DNA of 64,000 nucleotides from Ziziphus jujuba (GCF_031755915.1 NC_083388.1:12102501-12166500), one strand, 5' to 3'; positions 1-11,316 are shown, numbered from the stretch's first letter. The notes: generated from the sequence alone by a model not told the origin. A program made the numbers and translations.

Positions 1-6
1 ACCAAA

Positions 7-1139
7 TGATACGAACCAATATCGACTTGCTCCTAAACCTGTATTATATTAGCCCGAATCTTAATTATGTTCAGATGCTAATGGAATCCTTAACCCCTAA
101 TCAACTTGTGATTAGAAATCTTGCTATGTGATAAAGATGTCACAATAGGTAATGGATGTCCTATTGATAAGTTAAGCTAAAACACTTGATTTCTATTAAA
201 TGTTTTAGGTGTTCAAAGAGAACAAAGAGAATTCTTTCTCACAAATATTTTTCTGTATGAATAATTTACTATATATTATTGAGAATTTCAGCCCTTAAAT
301 AGGTTTCAAAAACTGAATAAAAACCCTAAAGGATTAGGTCAAAGCCGGCCAAGCATAGACCATTCCTAATGTAGCCGAATTTCAACTTCCTTTCCTAATT
401 TAATTTGAATTAATTAATTCCTTTATTTTGAATTAGGAATTAATTAATTTAAAATTGAAATAATAAAATATCAACTTTCATAAGTTAATATATCTAGCAA
501 ATAATCAAATAAAAACCAAAATAAAAGATAGTTTCCTACAACAAAAAGTCAAACTCAAATTAGAAAACTAGTTGACTAGTTGAAAATTAAGCTGTCTTTA
601 TCCAATCACCAGCTAGTGTAAGCTCCAAATCAGCTCCAATATGTCATGTAGGATGCCAAATAGGATTAATATTGATTCCCATACATCACTGCTTGATTGG
701 AATAAGTCAAACTTGCTTGATCAACAAAATAAGTCAAAGTCAGCACCCATTTGATGATTTTCGGCCAACTTGAAGCTTCATGTGCAAATGTTGAATTGGA
801 AAGCTTTTGCTTCTATCTTTGCATAATTTCATGGTCCCTTGAAGTTCTCAATCACATTCATTAACCAAAAAAATTCATGCCTTGTGCCCGAAGTCCATAA
901 AAGCACCAAAACAGCTTGCCAGGTCCATTTCCGCCTTCATAACTTGAATACATATGATTGGTTTTGGATCTTCGCATATCGGCATGCCCTCTTGAGTTTG
1001 AATCACATCTTCTGTGAAGCTAACGAGCTTTTCCTTGAATCTCTTAGCTTGTGTCCTCGTGATTGGTCCCATCTTCGTTTGTATAGGATCAGCACCTCAG
1101 CGGGTAGTCGGTTGTGCGGATACAGACGAATTCTCAGCA
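7..1139 (-). mobile_element. Solo LTR, Ty3/gypsy family A, copy 1
   Basis: This segment starts TGATACGAACC and ends near TTCTCAGCA. It aligns along its length with 29842-30970 and with 63894-64000. Read on the - strand it has the TG...CA form of an LTR, and its 5' part encodes the C-terminal tail of a Ty3/gypsy polyprotein. No internal domain or second LTR is adjacent, so I call it a solo LTR. Copy 2 has a clean 5-bp duplication; here the flanks (ccaaa and ctata) do not match, so this copy is older or rearranged. Confidence 0.75.
875..1103 (-). pseudogene. Ty3/gypsy polyprotein C-terminal tail inside LTR A
   Basis: The - strand reads ADP-x-Q-x-K followed by GPITRTQAKRFKE and, later, PKPIICIQV. 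GPITR-x-x-AKRFKE followed by a hydrophobic HIQV-like end is the usual C-terminus of many plant Ty3/gypsy pol polyproteins. The same frame can be followed in copy 2 (about 30870-30968), with ELITRAQIKRFKE in place of GPITRTQAKRFKE. I infer that in the parent element the pol frame ran from the internal domain across the LTR boundary, so every solo LTR keeps the last part of pol. It is not an independent gene: the ATG at 1072 is an internal methionine of that tail. Confidence 0.6.
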
Positions 1140-1171
1140 CTATAGATTTTTAATATATATATATATATATA

Positions 1172-1784
1172 TATATGCATGGACCTCTTTGATTATTAAT
1201 TTATGGTGTGTTTGATGCTTCCATAGGAATGATCTCCATGAAGGATTTTTTTTTATGATTTATGTATAGGAATAGATAAATTATGAGAAAGAACAATATT
1301 TTACATGTTGATTAGAAATATTAGCACGCCGAATTATGTCATACCTTTGATGCCACAAAAATACTTGATCATCAATGTTATTCTAGTTTGCGTGTCATAG
1401 GACTTAATTGGATAATCCTATATTAGGAATAATTAGGATATCTTCTATGATCGTTACTAATTGATTAAGGAATTAACAATTGGGTATTTATTGATAGAGT
1501 GTCGATTAAAAATTATTATTAATTAATTTGCCTCCATGTATAATTATTTAAATTATAAGAGTATGTGGTAAATTCAATGCCCCAGTCTCATCATCATTAT
1601 ATTGTTCTCTTAGTTTAATCTCAAATTAATTATTTTCTTTGTCTTTTAATTTATTTAATTTAATTGCAACTTTTTATCAATTTTGGAATGTTCAAGTTTA
1701 TATTAAAAAATACCCATAATTAATAATCCACTTTTCCTTTGGGTTCAAGAATCCTGATTTTACTCAAAATTAGTTTATTACTTG
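1172..1784 (+). mobile_element. Partial left LTR of old Ty3/gypsy element
   Basis: This stretch aligns with 18673-19305, the 3' half of the right LTR. Shared landmarks are a CTTTGATTA-type start, ATGATTTATGT, TTACATGTTGA, AATTATGT and, at the end, GATTTTACTCAAAAT followed by TTATTACTTG. Homology stops at 1784, where a MITE-like insertion begins. The 5' half of this LTR would lie left of the solo LTR at 7-1139 and is outside the window. A (TA)n run at 1153-1176 separates the two. Confidence 0.7.
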
Positions 1785-1787
1785 ATA

Positions 1788-2279
1788 GGTAAATTAAATA
1801 ATTAGTCTGTAAACTATATCGCCATTTACAAGTCGGTTGCTAAACACCCCCCCCCCCCTTTTTTTTTGGCATTTTAGTTCTAGAACTCATTATTATGCCA
1901 TACCATTAGTCTCTCGACATTATTCAATTCAAAATCCACCTTTATACACACGTGTAAATCATGTGTTAATGACCAATTTATAACATTGGATATAGTTTGG
2001 AAACGAATATATAACACTTAACATAATTTAAGAATTAAATATGTAGCTAAGCCAATATCATATTTAATCCTCAAATTATGTCAGACGTTACAAATTAATT
2101 CCAAAACTATATCTTGCATTACAAATTTGTCTTTAAAAGGATATGATTTTGGATGGAAGAATGTCCAAGAAATAATGGTGCAATGTTTTGATAAGTTAGG
2201 GTACAAAAATGCTAAAAAAATTCTTTTGGGACTGACTAGTAAGTGGTAGTATAGCTTAGGAACCAATCATGTTGTTTAC
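1788..2279. mobile_element. Foldback MITE-like element with long inverted arms
   Basis: The left arm (about 1790-1975) is the reverse complement of the right arm (about 2095-2279). For example, the left segment ending in TAAACTATATCGCC pairs with the right segment GGTAGTATAGCTTAGG, GGCATTTTAGTTCTAGAAC pairs with the GGGTACAAAAATGCTAAAA segment, and the matching continues past CAAAATCCACC. Arms of roughly 150-190 bp without coding capacity fit a foldback or MITE-type DNA element. It contains a C run at about 1848-1858. I could not identify a clean TSD. Confidence 0.6.
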
Positions 2280-2454
2280 TTTGGACTTGGTTTTGATATA
2301 CTTGGATATTGAATTGTTGTGTTTACTTTTTTAGAGTAATTTTTGAATTCTTAGGTATTAGGTAACTAGATTTGAGGTAAACATGCAATTTCAAAGACAT
2401 GGTCAACAAGCTTATTGAAAACAATTTCAAAATTTTGGCGTCCAAGCTATGTGA

Positions 2455-3180
2455 TGTCAATTATATGGATGTAATCATTCAAGTGTAGATTGTCAAATGG
2501 GGAATCTTGTCACTTTAGATGACTCATTTAAGAACTACTTAAGGCAACATAACTCTTATTCAAACACATATAATTTCGAATGGAGTGATCAACAAAATTA
2601 TTCATGGTATGATAATTCAAAATTTTCAAAATTCCAAGTGAGTACATCTTTGGATGAGGCTTTGACAAGGCTCTAAGAAACTAATTCTAGTTTCCACAAT
2701 ACCAAGTGAGTACATCTTTGGACAAGGCTATAATGAAGTTCCAAGAAGCTACTTCCCAATTTTGTGCATGGAGTAAGTCTTTCCATGTAAACCAATCCTC
2801 TTTGACTAGAAAATTTGAAATTCAAATGGAGCAATCAATGAAAACTTTTTTACAAGAAACTCAACGGAACTTGCAAAGCAACTTGGAGTTTCGTTCAAGA
2901 ACGCAAGATATTAAATGCACATTCTTTTAAGGGCTACATAATGGTGATAAAGAGGAACATGAAATGGAGTTTCTATTGAGTGAAATACTACAAGAATCTT
3001 CAATTTTAAAGAAGTTTAAGGGGGTAGGTACATACAACCAAGATTGTCCACCAAGAATAGCTTTTGATGAGTTTAAAGGAAATTTCTATTTTTCTTCAAA
3101 CTTATCGCAAAAAGGGCCTAAAGATCATCAAGAGTGCACAATAAGGAATCGAACAAGCCTAAATTTAGCCAACAAATAGA
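2455..3180 (+). pseudogene. Degenerate Ty3/gypsy gag (zinc knuckle and C-terminus)
   Basis: From 2455 the frame reads CQLYGCNHSSVDCQMGN. This is a decayed form of the Gag zinc knuckle of plant Athila-like Ty3/gypsy elements, whose usual pattern is C-x-x-C-G-G-x-H-x-x-x-x-C-Q-x-G-N; the second Cys is now Tyr. It is followed by NSYSNTYNFEWSDQQNYSW, matching the NPYSNTYNPGWRxHPNFSW stretch downstream of the knuckle in that group. The next ~60 bp carry a duplicated STSLDEAL / STSLDKAI segment at about 2640 and 2707, with a stop and a frameshift between them. Codons 2706-2930 and 2964-3179 stay open but are not further recognisable. There is no protease or RT after it: pol has been deleted. Confidence 0.6.
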
Positions 3181-3913
3181 CCTATGGGCACACTTCCTAA
3201 AAATTTCTCACCATCGAAGGCCAAATCTCAATTTTTCAAGTCAAATATATATACCTGTTCCAAACAGCAAAATATGGCCAAGTTCACACAAAAGGAAAAA
3301 TGGAGTATTTTTGTAATTTAAGAAGTCCACCCCATTGTTAACAAAGTTCAACTCACAATTTTATTTCAAATGGAGATGTAAATAGTATAAGGTGTTAAGA
3401 GTATTTTTTTGAAGGTCACAAGACTATCAACAATATACAAGATTGCCATATTCAAATCTTGGACAATACTATGAGGATGATATAATTTACATGTATAATC
3501 CATGTTCAACCTAAAAGAGGGGTCAAGTTAATGACTTTAAACAAATGGTTTTTGGATGGCACCCCAAGATTTCTATCCTTTATTTTTTTTTAATATGTTT
3601 TTTAATTTATTTTTAGTTATTTAGTTTGATTAGTTGCTAGTTTTTATGTGTTTTAGGTGTTACATGATAAAATAAAAATTGGAGCATGATAGGTATAATT
3701 TTGGTTTCGAGAAGAAACAAAAGAAAATGTTTGTCTATTTGGAACAAAACATCATGTAACCGTTGTCATGGGTGTACAAACATACATGGCCTTGTGATGA
3801 TTGATTTTGGCACACCTCATTTTGTGTTGGATTTTCAAATTTTTATCTTTTTGGGTTTTGGAGTGTTATGGACACATGACCTACAAATCAGGGGAGTATC
3901 TCTTACTTTTTCC
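3181..3913 (+). mobile_element. 3' part of the old Ty3/gypsy element, no pol
   Basis: No coding domain is recognisable. At about 3520-3575 the sequence resembles the segment at the end of pol in Athila-like elements (GTCAAG...AATGACTTTAAAC followed by GGCACCCCAAG). A T-rich untranslated stretch follows at 3580-3660. The Tat-lineage element interrupts the region at 3913 and it resumes at 15549. Confidence 0.4.
3909..3913. repeat. TSD (left) of Tat-lineage element
   Basis: TTTCC directly precedes the LTR terminus TGTTGATG at 3914, and the same 5 bp directly follows the other LTR at 15544-15548. A 5-bp direct duplication is the normal Ty3/gypsy integration footprint. Confidence 0.85.
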
Positions 3914-4609
3914 TGTTGATGCTGAAATTTGGATAGCTTCCAGCTAGGCAAAATGCTGATGTGGCAACCGGGATGCACAATATGGAACTACAAAACAAGG
4001 GACAGAAGAGCAAAGGTAACCTTGGCACCGGTGTGGCACCAGCCAAAGGCACTCCAATGCTCAAGTCAGATTATGAACTCACAGTTGATGTGAAAATAAC
4101 GATAGTTTTTATATTTTTTTAGCGTACCTCGAATGGAGGTGACATTGTCACCTTTATAACTGTATGAATATGTTTTCTTAATCAATTTGAAGCATATTCT
4201 TAGGAAGATTTTGAGAGTTCTGTTGACCCGATTTGTACTCCGTTTGAATTCTGTTTGAAATGATTTTGTAAGATCTTGACTCATTTTGATTAGGTTCCTC
4301 TTTCTTTTAGGATTTAGAAATCCCGATATTTTCTCATGTATTGTTTTGTTACTGTGCTTCTTTTGGGTTTTAGGTAGTTCTTTTTTATATCAGATCCTGC
4401 CTCATCATATCTTGCCTTCGGACAATTTTTCTGGACTAATATGTCCGAGGTTAATTATTTTGGATGTACCAACCTTTTGATCCGGGTCGTCCCCTTCTTA
4501 ACCGAGGTATTGTAGCTATTAGGATATTACTGCTGACGTTGCTGCTTATTAGATAAACTTTGCTGACGTGTCTTGTGATGTGTTCCTATCGAATTATTTT
4601 ACGTGTATA
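3914..4609 (-). repeat. 3' LTR of Tat element
   Basis: It aligns end to end with 14847-15543. It begins TGTTGATGCTGAAATTT on the + strand and ends ACGTGTATA, where the partner ends CCCGTACA, so one terminal CA has mutated to TA. Landmarks shared by both copies are CAACCGGGATGCAC, GGCACCGGTGTGG and GGACAATTT. Confidence 0.9.
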
Positions 4610-4610
4610 G

Positions 4611-4640
4611 GTAGCCCCCCCCCCCCCCCGGCGGGGGCCC
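4611..4640 (-). promoter_or_regulatory. Polypurine tract of Tat element
   Basis: On the - strand an almost pure G tract (C15 on the + strand at 4615-4629, then a further G/C run to 4640) lies directly before the start of the 3' LTR. This is where the plus-strand primer is expected. The run length may be unreliable. Confidence 0.7.
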
Positions 4641-4903
4641 CGAACTCTTGCGAGTGTAGAGTTATATCACTTGGAAGAGTTTTAACCTCATTAAACGCTT
4701 CATTCATTGACACCTTTTGACTTCTATGTCTTTTCAATCTTCTCTGAAATGATGTTATCAATCTTAATCGTTGGATACATAGTGGACAGTCATAAGCTTT
4801 CGTAAAGGTTATGAAGGAACTTTTCTCTTTAATTTGTAAGTCGTTAATTTGTAACTTGTGATTTTCTTTTTGTTGTGTACGTGCTTTCTATCATCTGCTT
4901 TAG

Positions 4904-6945
4904 ATGTCGATCCCAAGGGATAATGTTGAAACTTCTAGCAAACATAGGGATCCGCTTGTTAGTAGCAGTGATATGTCTTTTTCTAGTGAAGATTCACACA
5001 TCTCCTGGACCGAAACTAGGTTGAAACATAATCATGATCCCATCCCTTCTAACGAAGGTAGGGGAGACGAGGAATCTATTCTTTTGGCCAAGAGTAAGAA
5101 AGCCAATCCTAATAGCTTTGTCTCTGTATATAAAACCGTAGATGTGTTAAATAGTATCCGAACTAGATATAGGATACCTAATTCAGTTAGATTAACTCCG
5201 GCTGTAAAGGAAGAGCGTGTGCCCTTGTGTTGTCCTAGTTGTCTATGTCTATACAAATACTTCTTTGACTTAGGTCTTCGTCTTCCTCTTCCTCCTTTTA
5301 TTCGCGAATTCCTTTCATACTTCAATCTTTCTCCTAGCTAGTTGATGCCCAACACATGGCGTATTCTCCTAGCCACCCAAATTTTGATTAATCTTCATAA
5401 TATTAACTTGCGAGCACACACTCTTATGTTTTGGTACAAAGTAAGAGAAAATTTTCGGGACTATTACCTGTATATTTTGCATGCCCGTCGAAATAAAAGA
5501 TTATTTATCAATACTTCTTCTGATGACAAGTATTAGAAGAGAAAATATTTCTTTGTTTCGGGCGAATGGGGTTACGAAGTCCCTGATTCAAGGCCAGTTA
5601 GAACAGACTGGAATTTATTTTTTTGGTGAGGTTCTCTTGCCATTTTATATTTTAATGTGCGAATTTCCTTCTTTTGGTTTCTGACTTTATATGTTATTCT
5701 TTGCAGACTCTAACTTGAACTCTTTTCCAGAATACTCCAAGGATCAAATTGCAGCTTCAATTCAACTTACGTCCGTAGAAGTTCTCTCTTTACCCAAGAT
5801 TCTTACTACTGAGAATTTCAAAAAAGCTGGTCTTCATATGGCAAATGAGAGAATTATCGCAAACATTGACCCATCACGGCTTCAAAAGATTAGAGAAGCC
5901 AACAAAGCTAAGGCCTGAAAGAGAAAAGAAACTCCTGAAGCATCCCATGCCGAGGTGGTTACGCGTGACAAGCGTCAAGCTGCTCCCTTGATTTTGCAAA
6001 CCACTGATGGGGCTTAGGTTGTCGCCTCTACCCCTCCTATTAGTTTGATAAATTTGGCTGGTTCTTCTGCGACCCAAGGGGAGAGAAATCAATCTTCAAA
6101 GAAGGTAAGATCCGAGGGTGTAGGCGATATTCGCAGGATCTTTCAGTTCGAATCATCTAACGAAAAAAAGATGGTAGTTACTTTTTTGGAAGGCTTCTCG
6201 ATTCGTAAATCGGAGCAAGATCTACTCAATTTCAGCATGGCCATGCTTCCTCCTGAGGATGAGCAAAAGTTGGTATCTTATCCTACCTCGAATCTCATGA
6301 AGCAAACTGCAGCTCACATGCATTTGATGGCTCAGAATTGTGTCATAGCTGTTAAAAGGGTGAAGCCCTTGGAAGATAATGTGAAGAGGTTAGCTATCTT
6401 AAACACTTCTTTATCTCGGAAGAACCGTGACACCGAGGCTTCGCTGCTTCCATTTAAGGAGAAGCTTGCTAAAATGGAGGAGGAGAGGTACAAATTAATA
6501 TCCGAGCTTGAGGTTATGAAGAGATACCTGATGGATAAAACAGTGAGAGCTGAGAATGCCACTAAAGTGCTAGAAGAAAAAACTGTGGAGGTCTTAAAGC
6601 TTTCTAAGGACTTAAAGAGGGCCATGGTTTTGGCAAATATTATCAAAGCTGATTGGTTGGACAAGGAGTATCATCGCGACTGGAACAAGTGCAAGAAGAA
6701 GTATGCGATTGATAATCCACCGATCGTATCTCCTACCACTTCATTGTCGAGTGATGCTTTCTTCAAACTCTCGAACGTTGAGGATGAGGATGAAGTCTCG
6801 GGTCTGAGGTTGCTATTGATCCTAGTTCAGATATTGTACCCTGTAGCTCAGTCCTTCCTGATCCTACAGGTCCGAAGTCCCTTGAGACTACTAGCGAAGA
6901 TGAGCTTCTAGAAGCTGTAGCTGAAAATCCTAATCTTGATAAATG
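4904..6945 (+). pseudogene. Antisense extra ORF of the Tat element (gypsy-type transposon domain plus coiled coil)
   Basis: This ORF is on the strand opposite gag-pol, inside the element. Exon 1 starts at ATG 4904. Its PPFIREFLSYFNLSPS...LMPNTWRILLA segment matches the plant domain known as putative gypsy-type transposon (PF04195-like). Two in-frame TAGs (5339, 5534) stand where the family usually has Gln and Trp (the second in DDKY-stop-KRKYFFVSG). A likely intron runs from GTGAGGTT at about 5625 to TTTGCAG at about 5706. The frame continues SNLNSFPEYSKDQIAASIQL and is closed at 5916 and 6014. It then stays open from 6045 as a Lys/Glu-rich helical, probably coiled-coil region. A frameshift near 6800 separates this from an acidic tail ending at TGA 6945. 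Function is unknown; related antisense ORFs are described for the Tat elements Grande and Retand. Confidence 0.7.
5625..5706 (+). other. Probable intron in antisense ORF
   Basis: The donor is TTTTTTG|GTGAGGTT and the acceptor TTCTTTGCAG|ACTCT, with a T-rich stretch before the acceptor. The reading frames on either side resume a protein similar to plant gypsy-type transposon proteins. The splice is inferred from sequence only. Confidence 0.5.
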
Positions 6946-9329
6946 ATATCTATATATATATATATATTAAAATTTTGTCAACACTTCGAATTATGTTTAT
7001 GGATAAACATAATTTTGTTACTCTTGCTTACGGATAATTTTTTATGTTTCTAGATATACTTGATTCTGTTGCTCTCCTTTATCGCTTATGGATAACCATT
7101 GCATGTTATCCTATAAATAACCTTTGTTGCCATAACATTATTGCATAGAATTCTTATGAAAGGTTGGTTTTTATTTTATTATTCAATCAAGCTTTTGATT
7201 TGGCAAAATGCAATGGACCATAGAAAGTTCCACTTTTTGCTCTTGCGCTTGTTTGGGTAATAAAACGATAACCACATCTGTTGATCTGCATTATTTTTCC
7301 CTTCTAAAGCTTGATTGGATAATAAAAATATTGTCGCAATGTTCTGCTGAAGATCAATTCTTCAGCATCTTTTGAAGAAGGCTCCAAGGTTCTACATGCT
7401 TAGGCTTTTCGAAAAGAAAGGATCCAACTGATGAATGGAGTTAATCATCTGCTTTGGGATGAGGAATTTTGTCTTTTGATCTTCACCTTTGGGCAGCTGG
7501 TGAAATTGTATGGCTTCAGAATTTCTGCCATCTTGTAACCCTTATATGTGGAACTTGATTTTACGACAAACTTTTTAGCTTTTAATAAGCACTTAAATTT
7601 GCTATATTGTAATTATGTCATTCCTTCACCATACATGACTTTGTTCCGATGTTTTTTTTATTGTGGTGTTCGTTGATTGTTCCTTTAAGTCAGAAAATTG
7701 ACTTAATCGAAGGGAATCTGTTTGTTTTGACTTACTGAGTCTTGTTAAACTCATCGGTTTTATGTGCATAAATTTGGAAAGTGATTTACATAATGTTATA
7801 ACATTTTGTAGTGTTTTGGTTTAGTTACTTGTCCTTTCTATGGGACATTGGATGTAACTCTTTTGCCGCTCATTTATGTCTGGCTAAACCCTTTGGGTTG
7901 AACACTGGACTGAGCTTGCACTGTTTATGACTTCTTCTTATTTTCCTTCGGTGTAACCAAATTATAGTTCATCCAACGTGAATTTACCAATTTTCTTGTG
8001 ATCAAACTAACCCCACAGCTAGCTTGTTGCTATTTTTTGGCTTTGGCCAAATGATTTCTTGGCTATTACGTGTCAGCTAAACTACTATTTACCATGCCAA
8101 TCCCAGCTTTACTTAGAGCTCTGTTTGGTTGTGGGCAGAGCTATCTTTTGTTCGGTGAATGTACATCAAGGAGTTAGATTACGATCGATTTATTCAGCGG
8201 AAGTCGGATTATACTTCGCTTGATGTGTATTGACTGATTTATCCCCAACGATATTAGTCCGAGACTAGCTTGTAATTTTTTGCAAAATTCGAAACCTTTG
8301 CATGCGAATCAAGCCCTCCTTATACATGATGTTTCAAGTCTCTTCTTTTGATAATATCGAAGTGTCATGATTTCTTTCATGGGTCATTTAATTCTCATTT
8401 ATCACCATTGGAAGATAATTATTGCAAGAGATATGCTTATTTGGATATGAAAAGATGTATGTTACTTATAATGTTAAAAAATATCACTTACGTGTACGGA
8501 ACAGATCTTCTTTCTCTTTTCTCTAGATACTTTTCAAGTTGTAGATCTGAAAGTCACGTAAAAGGCAGGATGGAGGCGGTTCATCATTCTATTATAAATA
8601 AGGTGTGACTTCTCGCATTTTGAACACGCCTTCCAATTTGTTCTCCTTTCTTAATCCCAAAAAATAAGAAAAAAGTGGTTGTTCTGGGTTTTCTTGGCTT
8701 GCTTAGGCAATGAGATTATTATTGCCTGTATCTTCTGTGTCTCCACTGTATTGTGGGTTTGTTCAGGGGATGACAGTACTGATGACCTTATTCCCTCAGT
8801 GACTGCCTTTGGGTACTGGCAATGTTGATCTCAACAATTGGAGACTTGTAACAAGGTCTCCGGTCCTCTTGGGTGGGCAGCTATTCCAGTGGAGAGTGTG
8901 GATGGTTTTACCACACTTTTCTTTTGGGAAACCTTCCACCTGTCCTCTGAATTCCAGTATGACTATTGCTGAAGTTCAGAAAATTTAGATAAAAAATATT
9001 TCTCCTTTCGGAAGTGCTAGGAAAATATTTTTGACCCTACAAGAAGGCGACATTAACATCGGTTTTGCGTCTTTCATCTTCTGAGGGATTTCTTCGGGAA
9101 GGAGGTTCTCCTTTCTTTTCTACCCATCTAGAATAAAAGTCGTAGAAGATGTGAAATATCCATTTCTTTTTTTCCCTTCCTCGTCCAAGGTGGAAAGCCG
9201 TAGAAGGCATGAAAATTTTTATTTCACTTTTCTGATGTATAAGTTTATCCGATGTATACCAAGCAGTTTATGTTTTGTAGCTTTTTCTGTAAATTTTGTT
9301 TGAGAATAAATAAAGTTTCTTCTTTCTTT
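6946..9329. other. Spacer between antisense ORF and integrase
   Basis: About 2.4 kb with no recognisable coding domain on either strand. The longest frame (8348-8608, +) has no family resemblance. A (TA)n run lies at 6949-6966. At about 9135-9215 there is an imperfect repeat containing CGTAGAAG and a run of T. Long non-coding spacers near the extra ORF are common in Tat elements. Confidence 0.5.
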
Positions 9330-10411
9330 ACTTCTGTTGTGTTTGAATAAATTCTGTTGCAATGTTATTACGTTCATGGAATGCAAATACATTGATTACA
9401 TTTTGTAGCTTTTCAATTTCAAAAAAATGACATTGAATGATAAATTCTAAAATTATCCGAATGCCAATTCCTAGGGATAGCTTTTCCCTTGAGACTCTGA
9501 ATTTTATATGTTCTTGGCCAAACGACCAAAGTAATTTTGTAGGGTCCTTCCCAGTTCGGTCCAACTTTCCAACGTTAGGCGCTTCATTCCCATGAAAAAC
9601 TTTCATGAGGACTAAGTCCCATTCTCAAAATATCCGAGGTTTGACTACCAAATTATAATGTTTTGCTACTATCTGTTGATACTGTGAAAGTCTAATAGAA
9701 ATAGCTTCTCTCATTTCTTCGGTTTCATCAAGCACTTGACTCATTAACTGATCATTATGCTGTCCAAGGTACCCACTTGTACGCAAATTCCTTTCTGATA
9801 TCTCAGTAGTAATGACTACTTCGGTGCCATAGACGAGAGAAAATGGGGTTTGATTTGTTGGGGATCAGACTATTGTTCTATAAGCCCATAGGACTTCTAG
9901 GAGTTCTTCGGCCCATAGTCCTTTCGAATCCTCCAATTGCTATTTTAGAGTATTTAATATACTCTTATTTGATGCTTCTGCTAGGTCATTTCCTTGTGGA
10001 TGTCTTGGTGAGGAGCATCGGAGCTGAGGAGTATCGGAGCTCTATCTTCCATTCCTTGCAGAAATTTCTGAATCCTTTGTTGATAAACTAGGACCCATTG
10101 TCAAAGATTAACACTTTCAGTAACCCAAACCTGCATATGATAAATTTCCATATGAAATTTATTAAATGAGACTCTTTGATTTTTGGGTAAGCTTCAACTT
10201 CGATCTATTTTGAGAAATAATCAGTTGCTACCAAGATGAATTTCCATTGTCTCGTTGCCATAGGAAAGGGACCCATTATATCGAGTCCCCACTGGATGAA
10301 AGGCCAAGGACTTGACACATGTGTGAGTTCATTCACCAGTACGTGGTGTAAAGGAGCAAACCTCTGACATTTATCACATTCCTTTATGTACCTTTTGCAA
10401 TCTTTCATCAT
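9330..10411 (-). pseudogene. Integrase catalytic core and C-terminus (Tat element)
   Basis: Integrase inserts the cDNA into chromosomal DNA. From 10411 the frame shows ECDKCQRFAP (the Cys pair of the HHCC zinc finger), PWPFIQWGLDIMGPFP with the first catalytic Asp, and VATDYFSK. A stop follows. The core then continues in other frames: FGLLKVLIFDNGS holds the second Asp, and LAEASNKSILNTL holds the catalytic Glu. LWAYRT-like and NQTPFSLVYGTEAV motifs follow. At 9328-9606 the C-terminal part reads GKLDRTGKDPTKL, typical of gypsy integrases. At least three frameshifts or stops make it non-functional, although D, D and E can all still be found. Confidence 0.8.
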
Positions 10412-10449
10412 GGTCGGCTAATAGAAACCATGTAGCCTTATTTTTCTTC

Positions 10450-10815
10450 CTAGTGCTCTTCCCCAGAATGATTACTGCAATGGCCTTCATGTACTTTGGC
10501 CATAACTTTTAATGCTGCCGCTGGTCCTAGACTCTTTAGTAGCTGCCCTAAGGATGATCTTTTGTAAAGTTCTCCTCTGAGGATACAATTTCTGGCCGAT
10601 CTCATTCTTAATTTCCTTACTTCGGATTTATTTGATGGTTGAACCCCACTATCAATATATTCAAAGATTGACGTCATCCAACTTTTCTCTTCCAGTTGAT
10701 TAGTTGCCGAGAGATTTTCTTTCTCGGATATACTTTTTTTCGAAAGATATTCTAAAGGGATAGTTCTCTTACGATTGGTTTTGACCAAGGATGCTATATT
10801 TGCTAGAGCATCCAC
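10450..10815 (-). pseudogene. RNase H-integrase linker and integrase zinc-finger start (Tat element)
   Basis: Open frame of 121 residues. DALANIASLVKTNRKRTIP is the usual end of the extra RNase H module in Tat pol. RKLRMRSARNCILRGELYKRS is the start of integrase. VHEGHCSNHSG near the C-terminus carries the two His of the HHCC zinc finger; the two Cys are in the next frame at about 10375. A frameshift separates the two pieces. The ATG is an internal Met of the polyprotein. Confidence 0.75.
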
Positions 10816-10938
10816 GTGGCTGTTTTCATCCCTTGGCAGTTGCTTTATCTCAATATCCTCGAATTTTCCAACCAGCTGTTTAACCTTTCATAAGTACGCT
10901 ACCATCAGGAGGTTAGTAGCCGAGAAATTTCCATTTAC

Positions 10939-11316
10939 TTAATTTACCACTAGTTCCGAGTCACTATGTATCTTCAGTCTCCGTGCTCCAAACTTGTGAG
11001 CCAAATTCAATACTGCAATCAAAGCTTCATACTCCACCTCATTGTTTAAGGTTTGAAATCCAAAATGGAGAGAATGTTCAATAAACTTTCCGATTGGTGT
11101 TTTCAGTAATATTCTTACTCCTAATCCCTTTTTGTTTGAAAATCCATCTACGAATAGGTTCCATAATTCAGAGCTTCTCTGCTTGGGCCTTTCTTGTAAC
11201 TCTACTTTGGATATTGCAAAATCGGCTATAAAATAGGCTAATATTTGAGATTTAATAGCCCATTTTGGAACATACTCATTCTCGTAATCTGCAAGTTCCG
11301 CTGCCCCCATTGCCAT
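10939..11316 (-). CDS. Second, archaeal-type RNase H domain (Tat element)
   Basis: This 125-residue open fragment of pol removes the RNA strand of RNA/DNA hybrids. LWNLFVDGFSNKKGLGVRI (Asp57), NNEVEYEALIAVLNLA (Glu within residues 93-97) and LKIHSDSELVVN (Asp119) give three of the conserved acidic positions. The N-terminal part reads VPKWAIKSQILAYFIADF, the usual link between the first RNase H and this domain. Presence of this extra domain separates Tat elements from Athila and chromoviruses. The frame stops just after Asp119, so the domain is truncated; the remainder lies in another frame before 10815. Confidence 0.8.
   Translation of the reverse strand: MAMGAAELADYENEYVPKWAIKSQILAYFIADFAISKVELQERPKQRSSELWNLFVDGFSNKKGLGVRILLKTPIGKFIEHSLHFGFQTLNNEVEYEALIAVLNLAHKFGARRLKIHSDSELVVN

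Noticed and set aside
5032..5325. 97-residue frame on the - strand opposite the antisense ORF
   Set aside because: Shadow of the + strand exon, which has the recognisable domain.
4904..6945. A host gene captured in the region
   Set aside because: It lies inside an LTR pair with a perfect TSD and matches the known antisense ORF position of Tat elements, so it is element-encoded.
8348..8608. 86-residue frame in the Tat spacer
   Set aside because: No family resemblance, no splice or frame support.
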